Shown here piece by piece: positions 1-8,281 of a stretch of DNA of 11,907 bases. Source of the DNA: a bacterium (GTDB lineage Bacteria > Verrucomicrobiota > Verrucomicrobiae > JAJYAR01). The stretch is taken from contig JAJYAR010000036.1 in NCBI GenBank assembly GCA_021779435.1, positions 1 to 11,907 of the forward strand, given 5' to 3'. The notes under the pieces were generated by a model. That model saw nothing but the letters and a program-made list of their open reading frames with translations, had not been told where the DNA came from and did not search any database. The translations under genes and the position numbers were made by a program. Position 1 is the stretch's first letter. Each line of letters begins with the position of its first letter.

Positions 1-929
1 ATCAGCTTCGAAACCGCATTCGCGGTCTGCAGTGCGTTCGCACCCGTCGCAAGCGACACGGCGACGCCGCTCGCCGGCTGGCCGTTGAACCGGCTGATCA
101 GGCCGTAGGACTCCGCGCCGAGCTCCACGCGGGCGATATCCCCCAACGTGAGGGTGGCGCCGTCGGCTCCGCTTCGGATCACGATCGCCCGGAACTGCTC
201 CGCAGTCTGCAGCCGCCCGCGGGCGTTGATGGTCGCATTGAGCATCTGCCCCGGGACCGAGGGCGAGCCGCCGAGCTGGCCGACCGCGACCTGCTGGTTC
301 TGCGCCTGGACCGCTGCGATGACCTCCGCCGTCGAGAGGTGGTACGCGTTGAGCCTGTCGGGATCGAGCCAGATGCGCATCGCGTAGCGCGAGCCGAACA
401 CCTGCGTGCTTCCGACGCCGGGCACGCGCGACAGCGGGTCGACGATGCTGGTCGTGATGAAATCGGAGATGTCGTCGCGCGACATGCTCCCGTCCTCCGA
501 GACGAAGCCGATGACGAGCAGGAAGCCCTCCCCGGTCTTCGTCACGCTGATGCCCTGCTGCTGGACAACCTGCGGCAGCAACGCCGTCGCAAGCTGGAGC
601 TTGTTCTGAACCTGGACCTGGGCGATGTCGGCGTTCGTGCCGCTGGCAAACGTGAGCGTGATCGCCGCGGCGCCGTTGGACTGGCTGGTGGAGGAAATGT
701 ACAGCAGCCCGTCGAGCGCCTTCATATTCTGCTCGATGATCTGCGTGACGGAGTCCTGGACCACCTGTGCCGACGCGCCGGGGTAACTCGCGCTCACGGT
801 GATCGTCGGCGGAGCGATCGTCGGGTAACGCGAGATCGGCAGCCGTGTGATCGAGAGCGACCCGGCGATCATGATCACGATCGCGATGACCCAGGCGAAG
901 ACGGGCCGGTCGATGAAGAAGCGTGCCAT
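1..929 (-). CDS. RND multidrug efflux permease, AcrB/MexB (HAE1) type, N-terminal part only
   Basis: Inner-membrane proton-driven drug exporter of the tripartite RND system. The start at 929 reads MARFFIDRPVFAWVIAIVIM, the classic HAE1 opening, with the first membrane helix at about residues 9-28. Further HAE1 signatures follow: RYPTIAPPTITVSASYPGA, QDSVTQIIEQNM, the nearly invariant NADIAQVQVQNKLQLA, and later FNGQPASG and LATGANAL. These cover the first periplasmic porter subdomains. About 309 of the roughly 1040 residues usual for the family are present; the gene runs off the left edge in frame, so the proton-relay aspartates lie outside the window. It starts 10 bases after the adaptor stop codon and is clearly its operon partner. 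No strong Shine-Dalgarno sequence precedes it. An outer-membrane channel gene is not in the window and may follow. Substrate cannot be told. Family assignment is very secure. Confidence 0.96.
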   Translation of the reverse strand, partial: MARFFIDRPVFAWVIAIVIMIAGSLSITRLPISRYPTIAPPTITVSASYPGASAQVVQDSVTQIIEQNMKALDGLLYISSTSQSNGAAAITLTFASGTNADIAQVQVQNKLQLATALLPQVVQQQGISVTKTGEGFLLVIGFVSEDGSMSRDDISDFITTSIVDPLSRVPGVGSTQVFGSRYAMRIWLDPDRLNAYHLSTAEVIAAVQAQNQQVAVGQLGGSPSVPGQMLNATINARGRLQTAEQFRAIVIRSGADGATLTLGDIARVELGAESYGLISRFNGQPASGVAVSLATGANALQTANAVSKL

Positions 930-939
930 GGCGGGTGCG

Positions 940-2121
940 CTACCTGGCCGATGCCTGAGCGGCTGGCCCCGTGGCCGAGGCGGGCGCCTTGGGGGGCGGG
1001 GCGAGCGTGGTCGCGGTGATGCGCACCGGCGCGCCGGGTTTCACCTTCTGCAGGCCCTCGACGATGAGCTTGTCGCCCGCGGCGAGTCCCGAGTCGACGA
1101 GCCACTTGTCCCCGATCGTGCGCGAAACCCGCACGACACGCGACTCCGCCTTGCCGTCGGCGCCGACCACCATCGCGGTGGCGTTGCCGCGGGGGTCGCG
1201 GGTGATGCCCTGCTGGGGCGCAAGGATCGCGTTCTCCCGGACACCGGTCGTGACGATCGCGCGGACATACACCCCGGGCAGCAGCATGTCCTCGGGATTC
1301 GGAACGACGACGCGCACGGCGACGCTGCCGGTCGAGGGATCGACCGTCGCCTCGGCGAACTGAAGCTTTCCATCGTGCGGATAGCGCGAACCGTCCTCGA
1401 GGATGATCGACACCGGCACCGCATCCGGCTGCGTCACCGTTCCCGCCGCCATATCCTTCCGCAATTCGAGCATCTCGCGGCTGGATTGCGTGACATCGAC
1501 GTAGATCGGGTCGAGCTGCTGAACCGTGGCGAGGGGCGCCGCCTGGTTCGCGGTGACAAGCGCGCCCTGCGTGACGGACGAGCGTCCGATCCGGCCCTTG
1601 ATCGGGGAGCGGATCGTCGTGTACCCGAGCACGGTTTCAGCGCTGGAAAGGGCGGCCTGGCCGACCTGAAGATCGGCCTCGGCCTGCGCCAGAGCCGCGT
1701 TCGCGTTCTCGTGCTCCTCGCGGCTGACGGCGTTCTCCTCCGCGAGCGTGGTGTTTCGCTGCGCCTTCAGGCGTGCAATCTCCAGGGCGGACTGGGCGCG
1801 GGCGACGGTTGCCTTTGCCCGATCGTAGTCGGCGCGATACGTCGAGTCGTCGAGCTGGTACAGCGGCTGGCCCTGCTCGACCAAGCCGCCCTCGGTAAAC
1901 AAGCGCTTCCGCACGATCCCCGTCACCTGCGGACGCACCTCCGCAACGACGAAGGCGGACGACCGTCCGGGCAATTCCCGCGTCAGCGAAACGGGCTCGC
2001 CCTGAAGCGTGATGGCGGTAACGGCCGGAGGAGGCGGCGCGGGAGGAGGCGTCTGTTGGCGATGGCACGCGGCGGCGGCGAGGCAAAGACCGAGCGCCGG
2101 GAGAAGTCGTGGCGAGACCAT
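940..2121 (-). CDS. RND efflux periplasmic adaptor (membrane fusion protein, AcrA/MexA type), probable lipoprotein
   Basis: Links the RND permease to an outer-membrane channel. I chose the ATG at 2121 (393 residues) rather than the upstream in-frame TTG at 2151, because the ATG starts directly at a signal peptide: MVSPRLLPALGLCLAAAAC. That stretch ends in a lipobox-like Ala-Ala-Cys with Cys19 as probable lipidation site, followed by a Pro-rich tether. The body has the family order: a lipoyl half (VRPQVTGIVRKRLFTEGGLV, then GQPLYQLDDSTYRADYDRA), an alpha-hairpin rich in Ala, Gln and Glu, the second lipoyl half (TTIRSPIKGRIGRSSVTQGA), and the beta-barrel with LDPIYVDVTQSS and LLPGVYVRA. The length is typical. 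It lies 96 bases downstream of the hybrid kinase gene and 10 bases upstream of the permease. In the 96-base gap (2122-2217) I see no convincing promoter or terminator, so read-through from the signalling genes is plausible but unproven. Confidence 0.95.
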   Translation of the reverse strand: MVSPRLLPALGLCLAAAACHRQQTPPPAPPPPAVTAITLQGEPVSLTRELPGRSSAFVVAEVRPQVTGIVRKRLFTEGGLVEQGQPLYQLDDSTYRADYDRAKATVARAQSALEIARLKAQRNTTLAEENAVSREEHENANAALAQAEADLQVGQAALSSAETVLGYTTIRSPIKGRIGRSSVTQGALVTANQAAPLATVQQLDPIYVDVTQSSREMLELRKDMAAGTVTQPDAVPVSIILEDGSRYPHDGKLQFAEATVDPSTGSVAVRVVVPNPEDMLLPGVYVRAIVTTGVRENAILAPQQGITRDPRGNATAMVVGADGKAESRVVRVSRTIGDKWLVDSGLAAGDKLIVEGLQKVKPGAPVRITATTLAPPPKAPASATGPAAQASAR

Positions 2122-2217
2122 GGTGGGGCCTAGACCCTTATTCGCATCCAACGCTCCCGACAGCTTATGACGCGGGCGGCCGGAGACAGGGACACGCGAC
2201 TCCGCAACTCTGGCTTT

Positions 2218-5034
2218 TCAGCGCGTCGCCGCAGCCCGGCGGGCGGCAATCCGCTCGAGCATCCGGAAAAGTTCCTGCCGATCCACCGGCTTTGGCAGGA
2301 AGTCATCAAAGCCCAGGGCAATGCACTCGGCCCGCTTTTCATCGCGGGTGTGTGCGGACACCGCCACGAGGACGCAGTCCGCCGACGGTGTTTTCGCGCC
2401 GCCCTCGGCCATGCGCCTGACAACCACATCGCCGGTTTCGTCGGGCATCTCGAGATCGACGAGCGCCACGTCGAATCGCTCCCGCTGTAGCCAGTCGAGC
2501 CCCTCGCGGGCGCTGCCCGCGCACTCGACGACCTTGCACGAGCGCTCGACGAACGCGCGGAGCACCTCCTGGTTGGCGACGTTGTCGTCCACAACGAGCA
2601 CACGCAGCTCGGAACTCCCCTTTGCCGCGACCGACACCGCTGAGGCGGCCGGGGCCGCGGGAGGTGCGGGAGTGGCGGGAGGTGCGGGAGGTGCGACGCG
2701 CCTGAAGTTTGCCGTGAAATGGAACTCGGACCCGCGGCCCGGTTCGCTGCGGACCGTAAGCTCGCCTCCGAAGAGCCTTGCGAGGCGGCGGCTGATGGCG
2801 AGGCCCAGGCCCGTGCCGACCACGCTGGCCCCGGCGGCGCCGGGGAGTTGCACGTACGGCTGGAAAAGCCGCGCCTGCTCCTCCGGCTTGATCCCCGGGC
2901 CGGTGTCGATCACGGCGAGTCGCAGCGTCACTTCGCGCTCCGTCGCGGCCTCGCATTTGATCTGCAGCGTGACGCCGCCGCGTTTCGTGAACTTGAGCGC
3001 GTTGCCAAGCAGATTTGCCAGCACCTGCTGGAGCCGCGGCGCATCGGTCTGAACCCACAAGGAAGACTCGGCCTGGAGGTCCAGTTCCAGCACCAGGCCC
3101 AGCCTCCGGGCCTCGGCTCCGAAGAGGGCGACGAGATCGCGGCCGACGGCCCCGACTTCCACCGGCTCGTTGCGCAACTCGAGCTTGCCGGCCTCGACGC
3201 GTGACAGGTCCAGGAGATCGTTGACGATTCCGAGCATCCGGACGCCCGCGCGGCGGATTGTCTGCAGCCGTTCCGCGGCCTTGCCGGGCGGAACCTCTTG
3301 CGCGACAACCTCGGTGAGACCGATCAGGGCGTTCAGCGGCGTGCGAATCTCGTGGCCCGTCATGGCCACGAACTCCGTCTTCGAGCGGTTTGCCGCCTCG
3401 GCCTTCTCCTGGGCGATCCTCAGCTCGCGGGTCCGCTCGGCCACGCGCGCATCGAGTTCCTCGTTCGTCTTTTTCAGGGCGGAATGCGCCTCGCCCACCC
3501 TGGCGGCGAGGCAGTTGAACGCGGCGAACACCATCGCGATTTCCTGCGGCACGCCCTCGATCGGAGTCGCCATGGGCGACACCGACCCGCTCTCCGCCTG
3601 GTCGACCGCGTCGATCGCAAACCGCTCGAGCGGGGCGGACAGTCTCCGGCTCGCCAGCATGGCCGCCCAGATCGCGCCGCCAAGCAGCAGCGGAACCAGC
3701 GCGGCGAGCACAAGATAGATCCAAAGAAGATCGCCCACGTCGGCCAGCAATGGCCGATAGGCAATCACCCGCACGCCGTATTCGCAGCCCATGGACTTCG
3801 CACGCACGACTTCGACAACGCCCCGGGCGTTGGTCCGTTCGATCGTCCGCGCGACGTTGTCCTTCAGCGACGCGAATTCCGTGTGCGTGAGCCGCTCCAG
3901 CGGCTGAACGCCTTCCGCGTTCGCGGCGACGATCACGCGACCCGAGCTGTCGACCAGCACGATGCTCGTCTCCGGTCCCACCCCGAGGCGGCTCACCGAG
4001 GTGCCGAAGCGGGATACTTCGATCGATCCCTCGACCACGCCGGAAAACGAGCCGTCCCCGGAACGCATCGGGGCGCTCAGCGCGATCAGGATGTCACGCC
4101 CGAAGCCGCGCCCCCGAAACACACCGGAAACGAAAGGCTCCCGCGTCCTGCGCGGTTCGGTGAAATAGCTGCGGTCGGCCACGGAACTCCCGCGAAGCTG
4201 CGGCGCAAGCGGAGCCGTCTCACGGATATTTCCTTCGGCGTCGGTCGTCAGCAGCGTCACGAACGAGGGATACGCCCGGCGAATCTCGTCCAGGGCGACG
4301 GCCGAGGGAGTGCCTCGCTCAAAGGTCCGCGCCGCCGCGACAACCGCCGCGCGATGGAGCCGGATGTGCTGCCCCAGCGCCTGGCCGACGGTCGCGACCG
4401 CGCTGTCGAGGCGCGCCTCGTGCGTCTGCGCGGCCGTGCGCCGGAGGAGCACCGAGGCGCCAATGGCCAGCGCCACGACAGGCACCGCGGTCAGCATGAA
4501 CGCCCAGCTGAAGATCAGTTTCCGCAGCCGCTGCGGCGCGTGCTGCACGTGGCCCAGCCATTCACCGAAGCTGGTGGATCGCACCAGAAATGCGCCGAAA
4601 AGGACCGCCACCAGCGCCGTTGACGCATGACTGATGAGCAGCACCGCGGTGCTGTCCGCAGACAGACGGAGTGCCTGGTCGCAAACCAGATATCCGAAAG
4701 GCAGCCCAAGCACGGCCCAGAACAGCGCGTCGGCCAGGACGACACTCCGCTGCGCCCGGCCCGACCAGCTGAGCCAGGCCGCCTCGAGCGCCGCAAGCGG
4801 AAGAAGGAGGACGGTGTGCGGATCCAGCAGAAGCCCGCCACTCTGCGCGAGCAGCGCCACCACCACCGCCCAGGGGATCGGCAGCACGAGCACGAGCGGC
4901 ATCGCGATGAGCGAACCCGCGGCATACTCGCCCCCGCCGATCAGCTGGATTGGAAAGGCGTTCAGGACCGCGGCGAGCGCGGTTGCGGCAAGCACGCGCC
5001 CCGGCTTCGGAAGCGATGGAACCAGGCGGTTCAT
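2218..5034 (-). CDS. Membrane hybrid histidine kinase: multi-TM, Cache, HAMP, HisKA, HATPase, C-terminal REC
   Basis: A 938-residue sensor. Residues 10-155 hold about five hydrophobic segments of a type I cannot name. A further helix (173-195) leads to a Cache-like extracellular sensor (about 200-432), with VADRSYFTEP and PFVSGVF typical of double-Cache domains. A last helix (436-461) is followed by a HAMP-like linker and a coiled coil (about 515-555). The HisKA box is GHEIRTPLN with phospho-acceptor His561. The ATPase domain has the N box around Asn678, G1 DTGPGI (710-715) and G2 GTGLGL (740-745). A Pro/Ala linker (779-806) joins a complete receiver: Asp816/Asp817, phospho-acceptor Asp860, Ser893, Lys915. 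All catalytic motifs look intact. Its ATG overlaps the upstream kinase's stop by 4 bases, with only a distant GGAGAGGG upstream, so translation probably relies on coupling. It is the only kinase in the cassette with membrane segments, so the likely point where external signals enter. The ligand is unknown; no amino-acid-binding Cache signature was evident. Confidence 0.93.
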   Translation of the reverse strand: MNRLVPSLPKPGRVLAATALAAVLNAFPIQLIGGGEYAAGSLIAMPLVLVLPIPWAVVVALLAQSGGLLLDPHTVLLLPLAALEAAWLSWSGRAQRSVVLADALFWAVLGLPFGYLVCDQALRLSADSTAVLLISHASTALVAVLFGAFLVRSTSFGEWLGHVQHAPQRLRKLIFSWAFMLTAVPVVALAIGASVLLRRTAAQTHEARLDSAVATVGQALGQHIRLHRAAVVAAARTFERGTPSAVALDEIRRAYPSFVTLLTTDAEGNIRETAPLAPQLRGSSVADRSYFTEPRRTREPFVSGVFRGRGFGRDILIALSAPMRSGDGSFSGVVEGSIEVSRFGTSVSRLGVGPETSIVLVDSSGRVIVAANAEGVQPLERLTHTEFASLKDNVARTIERTNARGVVEVVRAKSMGCEYGVRVIAYRPLLADVGDLLWIYLVLAALVPLLLGGAIWAAMLASRRLSAPLERFAIDAVDQAESGSVSPMATPIEGVPQEIAMVFAAFNCLAARVGEAHSALKKTNEELDARVAERTRELRIAQEKAEAANRSKTEFVAMTGHEIRTPLNALIGLTEVVAQEVPPGKAAERLQTIRRAGVRMLGIVNDLLDLSRVEAGKLELRNEPVEVGAVGRDLVALFGAEARRLGLVLELDLQAESSLWVQTDAPRLQQVLANLLGNALKFTKRGGVTLQIKCEAATEREVTLRLAVIDTGPGIKPEEQARLFQPYVQLPGAAGASVVGTGLGLAISRRLARLFGGELTVRSEPGRGSEFHFTANFRRVAPPAPPATPAPPAAPAASAVSVAAKGSSELRVLVVDDNVANQEVLRAFVERSCKVVECAGSAREGLDWLQRERFDVALVDLEMPDETGDVVVRRMAEGGAKTPSADCVLVAVSAHTRDEKRAECIALGFDDFLPKPVDRQELFRMLERIAARRAAATR
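2659..2694. repeat. Four tandem 9-bp units encoding the kinase-receiver linker
   Basis: Four head-to-tail 9-bp units on the plus strand: GGGAGGTGC (2659-2667), GGGAGTGGC (2668-2676), GGGAGGTGC (2677-2685) and GGGAGGTGC (2686-2694). Three are identical and one differs at two bases. The period is in frame with the hybrid kinase gene; on the coding strand it gives Ala-Pro-Pro, Ala-Pro-Pro, Ala-Thr-Pro, Ala-Pro-Pro (residues 781-792), in the flexible linker before the receiver domain. A change in copy number would alter linker length without breaking the frame. Confidence 0.9.
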
Positions 5035-6557
5035 CCGGTTTGCAGCGCCCGGCCCTCTCCGACGGGTGCGGGGGCTGCGCTGAACTGCACATGAAACGTG
5101 GCGCCCTCACCGGCCCGGCCTTCGGCCCATACCTTGCCGCCGTGCGCCCGCACGAGCCGTGCGACCAGCGACAATCCGAGGCCGAAGCCGTCGCCCTGCG
5201 GCGGCTCCGAGATCCGGGAGAACTCCTGGAAGAGGCGGTCGGCGTCCCGCTCGCTGAAGCCGATGCCGTTGTCCTGCACAAACAGGGCCGGGCCCTCCGG
5301 CGTCATCGTGGCGCCGACACGGATGGAAGGCTTGTCGCGCCCGGACGAATACTTCACCGCATTGGTGAGCAGGTTGAAGAAGACACGTTCGATCAGCAGC
5401 GGGCTCGCCTCCACCTTGGGCAGCGGCTCGACGGTGAACTCGGGCGAGGCTTGGGGGTACATGCCCTGCACGTGCGACCACACGCGTCCCACGACCGGCG
5501 TGGGATCCGTCGGTTCGGCGCCGTCGGCGTGTGTCCCGTCGTGCTCGTCCTGCGCAAGCTGGAGGATGTTCTGAACCAGCTCCTGCATCACCAGCGTCGC
5601 CTTGTAGGCGCGGTCGACGAGCGAGGCTCCGTCGGCCAGCGGAACCACCCCGTCGTTGAGCATCGAGAGGTAGCCCTTGACGACGGTGAGCGGGGATCGG
5701 AGATCGTGCGACACGAAGCTCGCATACGACATCAGCAGGCCGTTTGCCTCCTCGAGCTGCCGTGTCCGCGCACGCACGAGATTATCGAGATCGGCATTCA
5801 GCTTTTCCAGCGCCTCTCGCGCACGGGCCTCCGCGGTCGCATCGCTGAATATCAGCATCGCGCGCCGATTGCCCGAATCCGGCACCGCCGTGGCGCGGAT
5901 GCGCACGACCGACGCCGTCGCACCGTCGAACCGCACGGCCTGCGGCGGCATCGGCTCGCCTTCGAGCGCACACTCGATGACGCCGGCGACAATCGGAGCG
6001 GCCTGCCCCAGGCGGCGCGGGAGCACGTCGCCGACGAGCGCAGTCCCGTCCGCCAGCCTGAGAAGCTTCTCCGCGCGTGGATTCGCGGCAACCACCACGC
6101 CTGCCGCATCCGTCAGCACGATGCCGATCGGCGCCACCTCGTACAGCCGCTCGAACCGCGCCTTCTCCTCGGCGATCGAGCGAAACCGGTTGAGCGACAC
6201 GATCGTTCGCACCCGGGCCCGCATCTCGTCACGCGAGCAGGGCTTCGTCACGAAATCGTCGGCCCCGGCCCTCAGCCCCTCGAGCCGCGATGCGGAATCG
6301 TGCAACGCCGTCACCATGATGATCGGCACGCTCCCGACGGCCGGATCCGCGCGCAACCGGCGGCAGACGGTATAGCCGTCCATCTCGGGCATCATCACGT
6401 CGAGGAGTACGACGTCGGGCGAGAGGGACTTCACCAGCTCGATGCCCTGGCGCCCGTTGTCGGCGAAATAGACGTCGTAACCGTCATCCGCGAGGAATGA
6501 CTCGAACGTGAGGACGTTCAATTTCTCGTCGTCGACGATCAGAACCTTCGGCTTCAT
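5031..6557 (-). CDS. Cytoplasmic histidine kinase with N-terminal receiver: REC-PAS-HisKA-HATPase
   Basis: A 508-residue soluble signalling protein. The receiver (about 1-122) is complete: Asp9/Asp10, phospho-acceptor Asp53 in VVLLDVMMPEMDG, Thr83 and Lys105. A PAS domain (about 132-240, starting FERLYEVAPIGIVLTDAAG) shows no cofactor-binding signature I recognise. A coiled coil (245-272) leads to the HisKA box SHDLRSPL with His284. The ATPase domain has the N box NLLTNAVKY (Asn399), G1 DNGIGF (429-434) and G2 GFGLGLSL. No membrane segment is seen. An N-terminal receiver lets such proteins be controlled by another kinase, so it could accept phosphate from a neighbour and then tune its own kinase. 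A strong Shine-Dalgarno at 6564-6571 inside the preceding gene supports the start. The gene overlaps both neighbours by 4 bases. It has the same architecture as the protein at 8278-9714 and is probably its paralogue, but its catalytic residues are intact. Confidence 0.93.
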   Translation of the reverse strand: MKPKVLIVDDEKLNVLTFESFLADDGYDVYFADNGRQGIELVKSLSPDVVLLDVMMPEMDGYTVCRRLRADPAVGSVPIIMVTALHDSASRLEGLRAGADDFVTKPCSRDEMRARVRTIVSLNRFRSIAEEKARFERLYEVAPIGIVLTDAAGVVVAANPRAEKLLRLADGTALVGDVLPRRLGQAAPIVAGVIECALEGEPMPPQAVRFDGATASVVRIRATAVPDSGNRRAMLIFSDATAEARAREALEKLNADLDNLVRARTRQLEEANGLLMSYASFVSHDLRSPLTVVKGYLSMLNDGVVPLADGASLVDRAYKATLVMQELVQNILQLAQDEHDGTHADGAEPTDPTPVVGRVWSHVQGMYPQASPEFTVEPLPKVEASPLLIERVFFNLLTNAVKYSSGRDKPSIRVGATMTPEGPALFVQDNGIGFSERDADRLFQEFSRISEPPQGDGFGLGLSLVARLVRAHGGKVWAEGRAGEGATFHVQFSAAPAPVGEGRALQTG

Positions 6558-8281
6558 GAAAGATCCTCCCTGCGCGCCAGTCCGGCGCCACCCGTCTCCG
6601 CCCCCGCCTCCGGGAGGAGCACGGTGAAGGTGCTCCCGAACACCGGCTGGCTCTCGACCGCGATCGAGCCCCCGTGCAGCCGCACATATTTGTCGACCAG
6701 GACGAGCCCCAGCCCGGTGCCGCCGAAGCGGCGCGACAGCGAGGAGTCGACCTGGGTGAACGGCTTGAACAGCAGGTGCAGCTTCTCGGCCGGTATGCCG
6801 ATTCCGGTATCCGCGATGGACACACGTGCGCCGCCCGACGCATGGGCCCCGGCGCTGATGGTCACGGTGCCCCCGGACGGGGTGAACTTCACCGCGTTCA
6901 CGACGAGATTGTGCAGGGCCTGCCCGATCAGGCGCTCATCCGCCTGGATCAGCAAAGGCGTGGACGGCCTGTCCAGCACGAGGCGGATGCTCTTCTCGTC
7001 GGCGCTCTTCCTCGTGGACTCGCAGATCGTCGCGCACAGGCTGCCGACCTCGACCGGAGCGAGGTTCAGCTTCAGGCGGCCGGCCTCGATGCGCGCAAGA
7101 TCGAGGATGTCGCTGACCTGGCGGAAGAGCTGCTGACCCGCCCCGTGGATCAGCTCGAGGAACCGGCGCGTCCGGGCGACGTCCTTCTCGGGTTCCGTTT
7201 CGAGCAGTGACTCCGACAACCCGATGACCGCATTCAGCGGCGTCCTGAGCTCGTGGCTCATCGTCGAGAGAAATTCGCTCTTCGCGCGGTTCGCGGCCTC
7301 GGCCTCGGCCTTCGCCGCCCTGAGTTCGCCCTCCGCCTTCTTGATCGCCGAGATGTCGACGATCGTGCCAACGAGTCCGCGGTTGCGCGCGCCGGGAAGT
7401 TCGAGTTCCCGTGCGCTGACCTGGACCCACCTCGTGTCGCCGTCGGCGCGCTGCAGCTGCACCTCGCACCGGTGCTCGGGGAGCTTTCCCCGAAGGAGAA
7501 GGAGCAGCGCGCGGCGGTTCTGCTTGCGGTCGTCGGGCGTGGCGAAATTGCCGCAGAACCGGCCGAGCGCCTCCCCGGGTTCGGTGCCGACGAGCGTCCG
7601 CCACGCACCGTTCAGGTAGGTGAAGTTGCCGCGCTCGTCCGTCTTGAAGATGACCTCGCTCAGGTTGTCGAGCAGGGCGTGGTAGTTCGCCTCGATGGTC
7701 TGTTGCCGCTTGCAGAGCTCGCAGCGGTCAAGCGAGGCGCCGACAAGCCGCGCCACCCTTCGCAGATCCGCCAGGCTTCCGCCGGGCCAGCCGGGCTCAC
7801 GCACGCTTTTCTCCAGGGCCAGGAATCCCCACAGTCCGCTTTTGCGCACGATCGGCAGGATCGCGAGCCACTGGATCCCGCACGCTTCCAGATGCGCGCG
7901 CTCCTCGGGAGGGAAGGTTTCCGCATCGCCCTCGATGATCATGTCGGTCGTGAGCCGGCCCGTCCAACGCTGCCACAGGGCGGCCGAACGTTGCGCGAGG
8001 TCGAGAAACCCCGCGCCCGCGTCGGACGTGACATGGGACCATCCGTGGGCGCGGACGAAATGCACGCCATCGGGTGCCTGGCGCGTTTCACAGAGATGGG
8101 CACGAGAGAGGTTCGCGGCCCTGCCGAGCGTGCAGAGGACTTCGCGAAACGCCTCGTCGCCCATGTTCTTCTCGATCACGCGCTCGGCAATTTCGCCGAC
8201 GGCGAGGAGAAGCGCCTGGCGGCGGTCGCCGGGAAGAAGTTCGGAGTTGCCGGCTGTGCGCGCGGCCGGGGGCGGGTTCAT
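6554..8281 (-). CDS. Cytoplasmic histidine kinase: GAF-PAS-HisKA-HATPase, no receiver
   Basis: A 575-residue kinase without membrane helices. Residues about 25-190 form a GAF-like domain (AFREVLCTLGRAANLSRAHL; WLAILPIVRKSGLWGFLALE). A CxxC pair (Cys187, Cys190, in CELCKR) sits at its end. A PAS domain follows (about 196-313, from NYHALLDNLSEVIFKTDERG to VGTIVDISAIKKAE). A short coiled coil leads to the HisKA box MSHELRTPLNAVIGLS, phospho-acceptor His343. The ATPase core is complete: N box NLVVNAVKF (Asn462), G1 DTGIGI (491-496), F box LFKPFTQVDSS and G2 GTGLGLVL. It is the most canonical kinase of the set and the only one without its own receiver, so its likely phosphate targets are receivers on its neighbours. 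CGGAG at 8 bases upstream (8290-8293), within the end of the preceding gene, could serve its start. I see no bilin-binding cysteine motif; the ligand is unknown. Confidence 0.93.
   Translation of the reverse strand: MNPPPAARTAGNSELLPGDRRQALLLAVGEIAERVIEKNMGDEAFREVLCTLGRAANLSRAHLCETRQAPDGVHFVRAHGWSHVTSDAGAGFLDLAQRSAALWQRWTGRLTTDMIIEGDAETFPPEERAHLEACGIQWLAILPIVRKSGLWGFLALEKSVREPGWPGGSLADLRRVARLVGASLDRCELCKRQQTIEANYHALLDNLSEVIFKTDERGNFTYLNGAWRTLVGTEPGEALGRFCGNFATPDDRKQNRRALLLLLRGKLPEHRCEVQLQRADGDTRWVQVSARELELPGARNRGLVGTIVDISAIKKAEGELRAAKAEAEAANRAKSEFLSTMSHELRTPLNAVIGLSESLLETEPEKDVARTRRFLELIHGAGQQLFRQVSDILDLARIEAGRLKLNLAPVEVGSLCATICESTRKSADEKSIRLVLDRPSTPLLIQADERLIGQALHNLVVNAVKFTPSGGTVTISAGAHASGGARVSIADTGIGIPAEKLHLLFKPFTQVDSSLSRRFGGTGLGLVLVDKYVRLHGGSIAVESQPVFGSTFTVLLPEAGAETGGAGLARREDLS
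6564..6571 (-). promoter_or_regulatory. Strong Shine-Dalgarno for the REC-PAS kinase at 5031-6557
   Basis: On the minus strand the sequence is AGGGAGGA, ending 6 bases before the ATG at 6557. It lies inside the last codons of the GAF-PAS kinase gene (Arg-Arg-Glu-Asp-Leu-Ser-stop). It fixes the start codon and means this gene need not rely only on coupling. Confidence 0.75.

Noticed and set aside
847..2133. Long plus-strand open frame (428 residues) opposite the adaptor gene
   Set aside because: It lies antisense to a clear AcrA-type adaptor, its product is rich in Arg, Gly, Asp and His without any domain, and such frames are expected from high third-position GC.
2122..2217. Possible terminator or internal promoter between the hybrid kinase and adaptor genes
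   Set aside because: The best inverted repeat has 5-bp arms (CGGAG/CTCCG) with a mismatched interior and no T-run, and no paired -35/-10 boxes were found.
3298..4623. Long plus-strand open frame (441 residues) opposite the hybrid kinase
   Set aside because: Arg/His/Gln-rich translation with no motif; it is the shadow of a well-supported kinase on the other strand.
4950..6500. Plus-strand open frame of 516 residues, as long as the real gene opposite
   Set aside because: The translation is Arg/His-rich low-information sequence, while the minus strand encodes perfect receiver, PAS and kinase motifs.
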